A stretch of 22,651 bases of DNA from Chloroflexota bacterium (GCA_016875975.1 VGOF01000002.1:1-22651), one strand, 5' to 3'. Shown: positions 8,278 through 16,718, counted from the first letter of the stretch. Translations and numbers: made by a program. The notes: generated from the sequence alone by a model not told the origin.

Positions 8278-8844
8278 CTATTTTCCCTGTACCAGAGACA
8301 TGAACTCAGCTCGTGTGGCTGCTTTACTGCGGAACAGGCCTCTTGTGGCTGAGGTGACAACATTGCTACCTGGTTTCTTGATGCCGCGCATGGTCATACA
8401 CAAATGTTCTGCCTGGACAACCACAGCCACTCCCTTGGGTTGAAGCGCATCCATAATGGCATCAGCTATTTGAGTGGTCATCCTCTCCTGGAGCTGGAGG
8501 CGTTTGGCAAAAATCTCTACCACGCGTGCTAGTTTGCTCACGCCTACTACTCGTCCGCCTTCGTTAGGGACGTACCCCACGTGTGCTACGCCGTAGAATG
8601 GCAACAAGTGGTGTTCACACATAGAATAGAATGGTATATCCCTGAGAATCACCATTTCATCGTGACCTACTTCAAAGCCTACGGCTAATTCTGCCTTTGC
8701 ATCCATATCGAATCCGGCAAATAGCTCGGCGTACATCTCGGCGATGCGTCGAGGTGTACCTTGCAGTCCTTCCCGGTTCGGGTCATCGCCGATGGCTTTT
8801 ATCATGGCAAGTGCTGCTGTCTTAATCTTGTTCTGGTCAACCAT
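8278..8844 (-). CDS. folE: GTP cyclohydrolase I
   Basis: FolE converts GTP to 7,8-dihydroneopterin triphosphate, the entry step for folate (and, in other hosts, queuosine and biopterin). The product is 188 residues, normal for the family. It carries the zinc site in SMCEHHLLPF (C76, H79) with the distal cysteine in EHLCMTMRG (C149), plus GVSKLARVVEIFAKRLQLQERMT and RDIPFYSMCEHH. These residues mark the type I enzyme, not the FolE2 form. A strong AAAGGAGGT ribosome site precedes the ATG. The gene follows thrC by 27 bases and is the last gene of the minus-strand operon. Identity is certain. Confidence 0.98.
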   Translation of the reverse strand: MVDQNKIKTAALAMIKAIGDDPNREGLQGTPRRIAEMYAELFAGFDMDAKAELAVGFEVGHDEMVILRDIPFYSMCEHHLLPFYGVAHVGYVPNEGGRVVGVSKLARVVEIFAKRLQLQERMTTQIADAIMDALQPKGVAVVVQAEHLCMTMRGIKKPGSNVVTSATRGLFRSKAATRAEFMSLVQGK

Positions 8845-8871
8845 GGTGACCTCCTTTGCTATGTGACCGCG

Positions 8872-9924
8872 TCAGCTCCAGCCGAGGGCACGTTCGATTT
8901 CTTTCAAGCTGGGTGGTAGCTCCGGGAATGGTTCGACAAATTTGGCGGGCAGGCTGGGGTCTTTCAGCCCCGTCCCTGTGATGATGCAGACTACTCTCTT
9001 GTTTGCCAGTTTCAGTCCTTGCTGGACCATTTTAATGAGGCCAGCTACCGAAGCTGCCGATGCCGGCTCACCGAAGACCCCTTCCCTGGCTGCGAGCAGC
9101 TTGTAGGCATGCAATATCTCGCTGTCGGTCACGCTGTCTATAAGCCCGCCGGATTCATCGCGAGCTGTGGTAGCTCCTTTCCAGCTAGCGGGGTTGCCGA
9201 TACGGATAGCCGTGGCTATGGTCTTGGGCTTATCGATGGGCTTTCCTTTCACTATCGGTGCTGCTCCTGCTGCCTGGAAGCCCATCATCTTGGGGGTTTG
9301 TGTTGACTTCCCAGCCTCCTTGTATTCGCGAAAGCCTTTCCAGTAGGCGGTGATGTTTCCAGCATTGCCCACGGGGATAAAGAAATAGTCTGGTGCATTT
9401 CCCAGGTCATCCACTATCTCAAAGGCTGCGGTCTTTTGCCCTTCGATGCGGTAAGGGTTTAATGAGTTCACCAAAGTAATGGGATGCTTTTCAACAAGGG
9501 CACGAACTACTTGCAGTGCCTGGTCAAAGTTGCCCTGTATGGCGATAATTTTGGCTCCGTAGGCGATAGCTTGTGCCAGTTTGCCTATTGCGATTTTGCC
9601 TTTGGGGATAACCACGACAACCTTGAGGCCGAAGCGGGCTCCGTAGGCAGCGGCTGAGGCGCTGGTATTGCCGGTTGAAGCGCATGTTATGGTGGAGCTT
9701 CCGGCCTCCACTGCTTTCGCCACTGCTACTACCATGCCGCGGTCCTTGAAAGAACCGGTGGGATTGCAGCCCTCGAGCTTGAAGTAAAGCTCACCGCAGC
9801 TAAGCTCCTTTTCCAGGGCTACAGACCTGACCAGTGGTGTATCGCCTTCGCCGAGTGTGATGGTGGGTGTTTGAGGAGTGACAGGCAGGAAGTTGCGGTA
9901 CCTAGAAAGAACTCCTTGTATCAT
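8872..9924 (-). CDS. thrC: Threonine synthase
   Basis: ThrC converts O-phosphohomoserine to threonine using pyridoxal phosphate. The 350-residue product shows the fold-type II lysine motif NPTGSFKDRG (K60 is the Schiff-base lysine), the ASTGNTSASAAAYGA substrate loop and the phosphate-binding GNAGN loop. The C-terminal GTGLKDP segment is also typical of threonine synthases. It is the short bacterial form. It lies 11 bases after hom, the enzyme two steps earlier in the pathway, which supports threonine synthase over threonine dehydratase. Homoserine kinase is not in the window. The start is ATG with TAGGA four bases upstream. Confidence 0.95.
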   Translation of the reverse strand: MIQGVLSRYRNFLPVTPQTPTITLGEGDTPLVRSVALEKELSCGELYFKLEGCNPTGSFKDRGMVVAVAKAVEAGSSTITCASTGNTSASAAAYGARFGLKVVVVIPKGKIAIGKLAQAIAYGAKIIAIQGNFDQALQVVRALVEKHPITLVNSLNPYRIEGQKTAAFEIVDDLGNAPDYFFIPVGNAGNITAYWKGFREYKEAGKSTQTPKMMGFQAAGAAPIVKGKPIDKPKTIATAIRIGNPASWKGATTARDESGGLIDSVTDSEILHAYKLLAAREGVFGEPASAASVAGLIKMVQQGLKLANKRVVCIITGTGLKDPSLPAKFVEPFPELPPSLKEIERALGWS

Positions 9925-9935
9925 TGTCCTAGGTG

Positions 9936-11231
9936 TCAGGCTTCTACCCTGACAAAATTGCTGATTTCTTTGACCACAGCCAGGTGTTGTGTCTCTTCCA
10001 GGGCTTGCTGTACTGCTTTCTCCCTAGCGCGGTGCGTCATTATCACAATTTCGGCAAGCTGTGTAGAGGGGTCGCGCTCTTTTTGGATTACCGAGGAGAT
10101 GCTGATATTGTGGTCTCCCAGGACCCTGGATATCTGGGCTAGAACCCCTGGTTTATCAGCCACGTTCATCCTCATATAGTAGCGTGTTTCTATTTCGGAC
10201 ATCGGCTTGACAGTTCGCCCTTTGGCCGATGGTAGTTTGGGCAATGTGATGGTACCGCGGTTGATGTCCTGGGCTATGCTGACGATGTCAGCTATCACGG
10301 CGCTGGATGTTGCCGAAGGGCCGGCTCCTTGTCCGTAGAAAATCAGCTTGCCCACTAAGTCTCCCTCGACGTCGATGGCGTTGTAGACACCATCAACTTT
10401 GGCAAGGAGAAAATCTTCAGGGATAAACACCGGATGAACGCGAGCTTCAATGGAGTTATCTGTCCGTTTGGCGATGGCCAGGAGCTTTATGGCATAGCCA
10501 AGCTCCTTGGCATAGCGGAAATCACGGGCCTGGAGGCGGGAGATGCCCTCGTTGTAGACCTTGTCTGGCGTGATTTCGGTGCCGAACGCGATGGTAGCGA
10601 GAATGGCGAGTTTGTAGGCGGCGTCAACGCCATCTATGTCTTTGCTGGGGTCAGCTTCGGCATATCCTAATTCTTGTGCTTGCTTCAGGGCGACGGCGAA
10701 ATCCGTTCCCTCCTTTGCCATTTGAGTCAGGATATAGTTCGTAGTTCCGTTCACAATGGCATATATGGCAGAAATATCATTGGCTATCAAGTCCTCCTGG
10801 AAAGGAGCTATTAATGGTATTCCGCCACCGACGCTGGCTTCGTAGCGTAGGGCTACATTGTGTTTTCGAGCCAGCGACAGGAGCTCGCTCCAGTGCTTGG
10901 ACATGACCTCTTTGTTGGCGGTAACCACGTGTTTGCTGTGTGTCAGGGCGTCCTGGATGTATTCGAAGGCTGGATGTTCACCGCCGATAAGCTCAATGAT
11001 GATGTCTATATCCGGGTCGTTGAGCAAGTCCGAGAACTTGGTTGTAAAAAGGTTGCGAGGAATGCCCATGGCACCGTGCTTGGTCGTGTCTATTTCAACG
11101 ACTCTTTTGAGTACCAATTGGCTACCTGTGCTTCTTGCGAGAGCTTCTGGCTTTCCCAGCAGCACCTTGACCGTGCCACCACCAATCACGCCCAGTCCGG
11201 TGAGTCCAATGCCTATGCTGTTTTTTCTCAT
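9936..11231 (-). CDS. hom: Homoserine dehydrogenase with C-terminal ACT domain
   Basis: Hom reduces aspartate semialdehyde to homoserine, the branch point to threonine and methionine. The 431-residue product has the dinucleotide loop GLTGLGVIGGGTV (G12, G14, G17). It also has the VVTANKEVMSKHW segment, the catalytic-domain motifs GGGIPLIAPF, NGTTNYILTQM and DPSKDIDGVDAAYKLAIL, and a C-terminal ACT domain from about residue 350 (RMNVADKPGVLAQISRVLGD). The ACT domain suggests feedback control by threonine. It is monofunctional, with no aspartokinase fused. Its ATG overlaps the stop of the foldase gene (ATGA), and thrC follows 11 bases later. Confidence 0.97.
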   Translation of the reverse strand: MRKNSIGIGLTGLGVIGGGTVKVLLGKPEALARSTGSQLVLKRVVEIDTTKHGAMGIPRNLFTTKFSDLLNDPDIDIIIELIGGEHPAFEYIQDALTHSKHVVTANKEVMSKHWSELLSLARKHNVALRYEASVGGGIPLIAPFQEDLIANDISAIYAIVNGTTNYILTQMAKEGTDFAVALKQAQELGYAEADPSKDIDGVDAAYKLAILATIAFGTEITPDKVYNEGISRLQARDFRYAKELGYAIKLLAIAKRTDNSIEARVHPVFIPEDFLLAKVDGVYNAIDVEGDLVGKLIFYGQGAGPSATSSAVIADIVSIAQDINRGTITLPKLPSAKGRTVKPMSEIETRYYMRMNVADKPGVLAQISRVLGDHNISISSVIQKERDPSTQLAEIVIMTHRAREKAVQQALEETQHLAVVKEISNFVRVEA

Positions 11232-12529
11232 TTTGGCTGTCTCTGCTGTTCGACGTTCTTGCGTACCCGGGCTATAGCCCAGCCTTTCTTCTCTTCGTCC
11301 AACAGATTGTCTATTTTACTGTTTGCTTTTTGCTCATCCAGCCAGGCTTCGAAGGATTTGGACTTGATATTGTCTCTGATGTCCTTATCCATCTCTTTGG
11401 TATCCTTTTCCAAGACTCTCACCAGCCAGTAGCCCCCGGGAGTTTCAGCACCGGAATCTAAGATTGGTTCACTGATTGTGCCTAGCTCAAGCTGTGAAAC
11501 GGCCTTGACTAAATCCTCCATTGGGATATCTTTTCTATACCAGCTCGACTGTTGAATCCAGCCCAGGTCGCCATCTAGTTGTTTGGTTTGTTCATGAAGT
11601 GAGTTATTGCGCACTAGAGTTGCGAAGTCCTCTCCACGCTGTAATTTACCCCTTATTTCTTCAGCTTTTTCTTCAGTGTTAAGCAGGATGCCTCTGGCAT
11701 GCACTCCTTTCTGTTCGTCTTTTTCAAGTACTTCTACTATCCAGTAGCCCTTTCTCTTGCTGATCGACTCGTCGTAAACCGGCTGGCTCAGGGTTTGTGG
11801 TTGAGTGCTGAAGGCGATTTCTTCGATTGCTGATTTCCCTAAGTCTCCCAGCAGTAACTCGGAGTAGCCTTTAAACAGCCACCCAAGGTCGCCGCCTCTC
11901 TGTCTGGTTATAGGCTCTTCGGAGTATTGCATTGCCAGGGCAGTGAAATTGCCACTGGTTGCTAGTTTGGCTGTTATTTCCTCGGCTGTTTTTTTGCTGG
12001 CTACGAATATAGCCTCAACCTTAGCCTGCTCGCAAGAAGTAGGCACATCTGCTCCGAAGTATTCGTTTACCGCCTTGCCCACGAGCATCTCTTTTGAAAT
12101 GACATCTTTGGTTACCTGGTCATTCGGCAACCCCAATCTGTCGATGAGAGTCTTCACCTCGTCATCGCTAACGGTCACTCCAAGGTCAGTGGCTCTCTGC
12201 TTAACAAGCTCGCCTGTTTCCAATCTGTCGATAGTCATGTCGACAAAAAAGGGGATGCTAGAGGAGTCACTGCCGAAGCTGTAAATGCCGAGTGCTTTCG
12301 TATAGTACCCCAAATCAAAAGTGCGGTTGTTCACTTGCAACACTGGTTGACTGATAGGTTTGATGTGGTCGGTGTAATATCCGAAACCTATGAAACCGAC
12401 GATGATGGCTAAGAAAGCCACTCCAATAAGTGTGATGAGCCGTTGCAGTCTTTGCTGCCGCTGCCAACGTGAGAGCTCGCGCTTTGTCGGCGCTCGCTTA
12501 GTTTCAGGCTTCTTGTGTTTTTTTGCCAA
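11228..12529 (-). CDS. Membrane-anchored SurA/PrsA-like foldase with two degenerate parvulin domains
   Basis: A 433-residue protein starts with a basic cytoplasmic tail (1-30) and one membrane helix (about 31-52). A SurA-N-like helical region follows (about 60-165). Two parvulin-like domains come next at about 170-268 and 278-374, each with a GGDLGW- or DGDLGW-type loop and a GYWIVEV or GYWLVRV strand. It should face outside the membrane and help secreted proteins fold. The histidines usual in active parvulins (HILV and GYHI positions) are replaced in both domains (A173/G280 and W in GYW), so proline isomerase activity is doubtful. The start is TTG with AAAGGA about 9 bases upstream. It heads the operon with hom, thrC and folE. 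Family confidence is high; the function is inferred. Confidence 0.85.
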   Translation of the reverse strand: MAKKHKKPETKRAPTKRELSRWQRQQRLQRLITLIGVAFLAIIVGFIGFGYYTDHIKPISQPVLQVNNRTFDLGYYTKALGIYSFGSDSSSIPFFVDMTIDRLETGELVKQRATDLGVTVSDDEVKTLIDRLGLPNDQVTKDVISKEMLVGKAVNEYFGADVPTSCEQAKVEAIFVASKKTAEEITAKLATSGNFTALAMQYSEEPITRQRGGDLGWLFKGYSELLLGDLGKSAIEEIAFSTQPQTLSQPVYDESISKRKGYWIVEVLEKDEQKGVHARGILLNTEEKAEEIRGKLQRGEDFATLVRNNSLHEQTKQLDGDLGWIQQSSWYRKDIPMEDLVKAVSQLELGTISEPILDSGAETPGGYWLVRVLEKDTKEMDKDIRDNIKSKSFEAWLDEQKANSKIDNLLDEEKKGWAIARVRKNVEQQRQPK

Positions 12530-12593
12530 ATCTGAAATTCCTTTCCTTACTGTTTCAATATGTGTGCAGTGTACGTTGTCCCGTTTGCCTACT

Positions 12594-12599
12594 TATGAT
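12594..12599 (+). promoter_or_regulatory. Possible -10 box for the tRNA-Pro gene
   Basis: TATGAT (5 of 6 matches to TATAAT) lies 25 bases before the tRNA 5' end. No good -35 box is visible at 16-18 bases, so the call is weak. The gap also has to hold the promoter of the divergent foldase operon, for which I see no convincing boxes. Confidence 0.3.
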
Positions 12600-12624
12600 A
12601 ACATATTGCCACGTACCGAAGCTA

Positions 12625-12698
12625 CGGGGTGTAGCGCAGCCTGGTAGCGCACCTGAATGGGGTTCAGGTGGTCGGCGGTTCAAATCCGCCCACCCCGA
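12625..12698 (+). tRNA. tRNA-Pro(GGG)
   Basis: A full cloverleaf of 74 bases: a perfect 7-bp acceptor stem CGGGGTG/CACCCCG, a D stem GCGC/GCGC, an anticodon stem CCTGA/TCAGG with loop ATGGGGT (anticodon GGG at 12659-12661), a short variable loop, and a T arm GGCGG-TTCAAAT-CCGCC. The C1-G72 pair with A73 is the bacterial proline identity set. The A32/U38 loop pair is a known feature of tRNA-Pro(GGG), and G37 fits the m1G site. CCA is not encoded. A run of five T follows but without its own hairpin. Confidence 0.98.
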
Positions 12699-12774
12699 TT
12701 TTTCCCCCGCCATGTTAGCATTACACTCATCGAAATGTTTAAGCGTCTTTTGTCATATTTAGTGGAGGTTCTGA

Positions 12775-13806
12775 ATGAAGACACGAATAACTGAGTTACT
12801 TGGTATAGAGTATCCCATCATTCAGGCAGGGATGACCTTTGTTTCCTACCTACCACTGGTGGTAGCTGTTTCTGAAGCTGGTGGGTTGGGTATCTTGACT
12901 TGCAGTGACCAGACGCCCGAGGAAGTGCGTGCAAATATCAGGAAGGTACGAGAACTCACCAGCAAGCCTTTCGGCGTTAACCTGGTTCCATACACCCCGG
13001 GTTACAAGGATTTCTGCAAGGTGATTCTGGAAGAGAATGTCCCGGTATTCAGCCATGGTCTGGGGAATCCCTTCAAGCTACTAGGAGTGAAGAAGCCGGC
13101 GGGAATGATTTTCATGCCGACTGTCGGCAGTACCAGGCAAGCGATTATGATGGAAAGGGAGGGCGCAGACGCAATTATGGTACACGGTTTCGAAGGTGGA
13201 GGCCATGTGGGGTATATAGCTACAACGGTGTTGTTGCCTAAGGTGGCTGAGATTGTAAAGATACCCATTGTGGCTGCTGGCGGCTTCTGTGATGGCAAAG
13301 GATTGGTGGCTGCTCTGGCCCTAGGGGCGGATGGCATTGCTATGGGCAGCAGGTTTTGTGCCACGGTGGAATGCCCTGTTGATGAAAATGTTAAGAAGGC
13401 TCTGACGGAGGCACAGGAGGAAGACGCTATTGTCTCCTTCCGTTATGACGGGTTACGCTTAAGGAGTATACCCGGTAAAGGGCTAAAGAACTACAGGGGG
13501 TGGTGGTCCAGACCGTGGGAGATAGTGCCCAGCATCTTCAGCATGAAGAGTGCCTTTAAGAGCTCGTACAAAGAGCTTTGGGAAGGTTCCAGGGAGCTTA
13601 TGCGCTATAAAATCCCATTGATGCAGTTTGTTTGCGGGTGTTCCAAGATAAGAGTGACACTTTCTGATGGTGCAGTGAATAATGGCATCATACCCAGCGG
13701 CCAGGTGACTGGCCGATTGCGCGATATTCCGACCTGTCATGATTTGATACAAAGAATCATGAGCGAAGCTGAACAGGTTGCCAAGTCTGTCGCCGATAAG
13801 TTCTAG
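12775..13806 (+). CDS. Nitronate monooxygenase/FabK-like FMN-dependent oxidoreductase
   Basis: The 343-residue product is a flavin TIM barrel of the nitronate monooxygenase (2-nitropropane dioxygenase)/FabK family. It begins with TELLGIEYPIIQAGM, then SEAGGLGIL, the active-site loop GFEGGGHVG with H144 in the expected catalytic-histidine place, and the FMN-phosphate segments IVAAGGF and GADGIAMGSRF. A good AGTGGAGGTT ribosome site precedes the ATG. It could oxidise nitronates or act as an enoyl-ACP or enoyl-CoA reductase; sequence alone does not separate these. Its stop is 3 bases from the convergent acyl-CoA dehydrogenase stop. It may share a transcript with the tRNA 76 bases upstream. Confidence 0.88.
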   Translation: MKTRITELLGIEYPIIQAGMTFVSYLPLVVAVSEAGGLGILTCSDQTPEEVRANIRKVRELTSKPFGVNLVPYTPGYKDFCKVILEENVPVFSHGLGNPFKLLGVKKPAGMIFMPTVGSTRQAIMMEREGADAIMVHGFEGGGHVGYIATTVLLPKVAEIVKIPIVAAGGFCDGKGLVAALALGADGIAMGSRFCATVECPVDENVKKALTEAQEEDAIVSFRYDGLRLRSIPGKGLKNYRGWWSRPWEIVPSIFSMKSAFKSSYKELWEGSRELMRYKIPLMQFVCGCSKIRVTLSDGAVNNGIIPSGQVTGRLRDIPTCHDLIQRIMSEAEQVAKSVADKF

Positions 13807-13809
13807 AAT

Positions 13810-14964
13810 TCAGAGGCCTATGGCTCTGGCAATCATATTCTTCTGAATCTGTTTGGTGCCACCGCCGATGAGCAAGATAAATGAATCTCTCAAATATCTT
13901 TGCATGTCGAAGTCCATCGTGAGGCTGTAGCCGCCAAGTATTTCCATGCCGCGCAAGGCAATTTTCGTCCAACATTCAGTGGCTACCAATTTAGTAATGC
14001 ATGATTCCTTGTAGCAGGGCATGTCGTTTGCTTTCAGCCACGCAAGGTGGCAAACGGATAAGCGCGCCAGGTGCAGGTCGACTGCCATTTCTGCTAGCAT
14101 GTGACTTATAGCCTGAAACTTGCCTATCGGTTGGCCAAATGCATACCTATCTTTGGCATATTGGAGCGAGTCATCAAAAGCCACCTGGGCATAGCCTAAA
14201 GCATTGGCAGCAACCAGCAGGTGCTCAATTTCAAGGGTTCTGAGCAGCAACTCCCACCCGTGATTTATCATCTCTGGGCCACCGAGCACCATACTCTTGG
14301 GGACAATCACGTTGTCAAAAACAAGCTCACAGGTTGTGTCAGTATAGCCTGCTATCTTCTTTAATGGCTTGGCGCTGTATCCTTTGGATTTGGTATCAAC
14401 TAGAAGTAGGCTTAGCCCCTTGTGTTTGGGTAAATTCTTGTCTGTCCTGGCTAGTGTCACGGTATAATCAACGTCGTCCCCGAGGGTGATGAACATTTTT
14501 GTGCCGTTGAGAACGAAATGGTCGCCCTTGTCAACCGCGCTGGTCTTGGCGGCAGCAGCATCAGAGCCTGAATCTGGCTCAGTTATGCCATAGGCAAAGC
14601 GCATCTCGCCTTTTGCGAATTTGGGTAGGAACAATTGTTTCTGTTCCTCGTTGCCGCAGTTGAGGATTATATCAGCCCCATACATGACTACTGCATTGAA
14701 ATAAGAGCCTAACCCCCACGAGCCTGACCTAGCTAACTCCTCGCAAACAATGGCATAATCGATGATGGAGCCTCCCATACCGCCATACTTGGTCGGTATG
14801 GCTACTCCTGACAGGCCAAGAGACATTAACTTGTGAAAGACCTCAAGAGGGAACTTTTTCTCCTCGTCCCACTTTCGGACCAGATGCTTGGGACATTCCC
14901 TTTCAACGAATTCCCGCACCATCGCTCTTAGCATTTCTTGCTGTTCAGTAAACTTGAAATCCAT
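13810..14964 (-). CDS. Acyl-CoA dehydrogenase with IVD-type catalytic base
   Basis: This 384-residue flavoenzyme makes a trans-2,3 double bond in an acyl-CoA and passes electrons to ETF. It shows the full family layout: N-terminal helices (FTEQQEMLRAMVREFVE), the signature YGITEPDSGSD (125-135), the beta domain with LNGTKMFIT, and the C-terminal helical domain with DRYAFGQPIGKFQAI. The usual C-terminal glutamate is missing: the IYEGT site reads IGGGT (366-370). Instead E247 in EIEHLL aligns with E254 of isovaleryl-CoA dehydrogenase, so the base sits on the other helix. This points to a branched or long-chain substrate, by inference only. It lies 137 bases downstream of the FAD oxidoreductase on the same strand. 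Confidence 0.95.
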   Translation of the reverse strand: MDFKFTEQQEMLRAMVREFVERECPKHLVRKWDEEKKFPLEVFHKLMSLGLSGVAIPTKYGGMGGSIIDYAIVCEELARSGSWGLGSYFNAVVMYGADIILNCGNEEQKQLFLPKFAKGEMRFAYGITEPDSGSDAAAAKTSAVDKGDHFVLNGTKMFITLGDDVDYTVTLARTDKNLPKHKGLSLLLVDTKSKGYSAKPLKKIAGYTDTTCELVFDNVIVPKSMVLGGPEMINHGWELLLRTLEIEHLLVAANALGYAQVAFDDSLQYAKDRYAFGQPIGKFQAISHMLAEMAVDLHLARLSVCHLAWLKANDMPCYKESCITKLVATECWTKIALRGMEILGGYSLTMDFDMQRYLRDSFILLIGGGTKQIQKNMIARAIGL

Positions 14965-15029
14965 GCTCGTCTCCTTCTATAGCTGGCAAATAATAAATAA
15001 GCGGAAGCCTTTGGTGGTAAACTATGTCG

Positions 15030-15062
15030 TCGGCCTCCAGCCTGCTTATGGCTAGAGGCCGA
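15030..15062 (-). promoter_or_regulatory. Stem-loop between the FAD oxidoreductase and acyl-CoA dehydrogenase genes
   Basis: TCGGCCTC (15030-15037) pairs with GAGGCCGA (15055-15062), then one mismatch, then AGCC (15039-15042) with GGCT (15050-15053), leaving a 7-base loop. No T-tract follows on either strand, so it is not a standard intrinsic terminator. It could be a processing, pausing or mRNA-stability element that sets the two genes' expression apart. The rest of the 137-base gap shows nothing recognisable. Confidence 0.6.
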
Positions 15063-15101
15063 TTCTACATATTCAAAATTTCGGATTCGTGTAGCTAGGG
15101 G

Positions 15102-16658
15102 CTACCAGGATGACCTATGATATTCAGGGAATATCTGTTTCTCGTAGTCTTTGCCAGTAATAGCATCTGCGCAAAGAGCGGCTGACAAGGCGGCACCATC
15201 AACACCGCCGCCCCACACCTTTTCGCCATACTGGTCGCCCACAAAGTACAAGCCGTCCACCCAGGGGCATTTGTTGTCAGGCCTTTCTTTGCCGATTGGT
15301 CTCCAGTGCCCATAAGCCTCTGCCCCGGCTGTCCAGAAAGAGAAAAGGGTGTCTTTTTTCCAGGTCGGCCAATTTTCTGTGAGGAACTGCTCGGCCTCAG
15401 CGATGCAGGCATTAACCTTGCTCTTATCATGCATTTCTTCGCGCATAAGTGGGATGGAGAACAGCATGCTGTTAATCCCTGAAGGACAGACATTGGCCCA
15501 CCATGAGAAGCTGGACATGACAAAGTCAAGCATTTCAAGGCCCTTCTTCTGCGGGCAGACGCCATTCAAGAATGTAAAACTCCTAGGGTCAATGCCCTTT
15601 TCTCGAAACCAGTCTCTTTTTTCAGAGTAATAGAAGCCTGTCAAAAGCCCAGGTATATAGTATTTCTCTTTGACTTCCTTCGCGAAATCAGCCGGGAAAT
15701 TTTTCTCAGGGATGACCTTGAAAGCATGCTTGGGAGGGATATTGCATACAACTATGGGCGCATCAATCGTCTCGATTCCTTTCTCGGTCTTTATCTTGAC
15801 TCCCTTTATCTTCTTGTTTTCGATGACGACTTCTTCAACGCCTGAATCAGTCCATATGTCGCCGCCATTTGACTTTATAGCCTTGCTCAACTGGACTGCG
15901 ATGTCCAGGATGCCAATGCCGGCATCTATCGTAGCGACTGAGCCTGTCACCAGCGTCATCTGGATATCTTTTGCTATTGCTTGATATTTCAAGAAGTCGC
16001 GGACGTGCATATCGAATGGGTCAGCCATAGCGGTCTGTGAACCAGCCAGGTTCCTGATATAAATCCAGTTCTCTTCGCTGCAATTTCTTGCTTTGAGGAA
16101 ATCACCGAGTGATTCCCTTGATCGCTCTATCTGTTCAAACGACATTGTTGCCATGTCCCGGAGCAATCTCCTGGCCTCTTTGCCGCCATCGCTCATCCAC
16201 TGGTAGGGCTTACCGTGCTCCACCTGATACCATTTCGTGTGGTCCTTGTTATCTACTATGGCATATCCCTTGTTTGTTTTCATCCAGATGGGATACTCTA
16301 AGAATCTACAGAGGAAGCTGGTCCTGCTTTTATCGCCCCAGAACAGGCCATGCCCCCCATCGCAACTAGAATTATTAAACATGCCCTGCTTGATTAGTGT
16401 TTCGAAGTCAGGTTTTGCGTGCGTGATCCAAGTACCTGTGCTTCCCAGCGCTTTGGTAAAATCTTTGTATTCATATGGCTTATCAATAATCCAGATTTTG
16501 TTATCCTTGCCATAGAAACTTAGGATACGTCCACCAATAAATGATTCCTTCTCTAGTACTAAAACTCTCTTTTTCTCTTTAGCGGCTAAGATAGCTGCAG
16601 TTCCCAATCCACCAACACCAGACCCGACTACGATAGCATCGTAATTCTTTGAAGCCAC
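15102..16658 (-). CDS. FAD-dependent oxidoreductase, phytoene desaturase (CrtI)-like
   Basis: The 518-residue product has an N-terminal Rossmann FAD loop VVGSGVGGLGTA (G12, G14, G17) with LVLEKESFIGGR. The C-terminal FAD segment GLYFVGDQYG ... WGGGVDGAALSAAL is the hallmark of the CrtI/retinol saturase/amine oxidase superfamily. These enzymes add or remove C-C double bonds or oxidise amines. No phytoene synthase or other carotenoid gene is nearby; the neighbours are an acyl-CoA synthetase and an acyl-CoA dehydrogenase, so the substrate is probably something else. The start is GTG with AAGGAGG about 11 bases upstream. A promoter with an extended -10 lies ahead of it, so it may be transcribed separately from the importer operon. 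Confidence 0.85.
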   Translation of the reverse strand: MASKNYDAIVVGSGVGGLGTAAILAAKEKKRVLVLEKESFIGGRILSFYGKDNKIWIIDKPYEYKDFTKALGSTGTWITHAKPDFETLIKQGMFNNSSCDGGHGLFWGDKSRTSFLCRFLEYPIWMKTNKGYAIVDNKDHTKWYQVEHGKPYQWMSDGGKEARRLLRDMATMSFEQIERSRESLGDFLKARNCSEENWIYIRNLAGSQTAMADPFDMHVRDFLKYQAIAKDIQMTLVTGSVATIDAGIGILDIAVQLSKAIKSNGGDIWTDSGVEEVVIENKKIKGVKIKTEKGIETIDAPIVVCNIPPKHAFKVIPEKNFPADFAKEVKEKYYIPGLLTGFYYSEKRDWFREKGIDPRSFTFLNGVCPQKKGLEMLDFVMSSFSWWANVCPSGINSMLFSIPLMREEMHDKSKVNACIAEAEQFLTENWPTWKKDTLFSFWTAGAEAYGHWRPIGKERPDNKCPWVDGLYFVGDQYGEKVWGGGVDGAALSAALCADAITGKDYEKQIFPEYHRSSW

Positions 16659-16718
16659 GATATTATTTTCCTCCTTCCAGATTTACGTTTGTGGCATTGC
16701 TGGCTAACGCGGAATTGC

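Noticed and set aside
10860..11432. 190-codon open frame on the plus strand
   Set aside because: It is antisense to hom and the foldase, both firmly identified. Its translation is serine/cysteine/leucine-rich, as expected of a shadow frame.
12699..12704. T-run after the tRNA as an intrinsic terminator
   Set aside because: Only five T, with no hairpin apart from the tRNA itself. Read-through into the flavoprotein gene is possible.
13801..13812. TTCTAGAA palindrome at the convergent gene ends as a bidirectional terminator
   Set aside because: It is 8 bases with no loop or T-run and overlaps the stop codon; chance is the simplest explanation.
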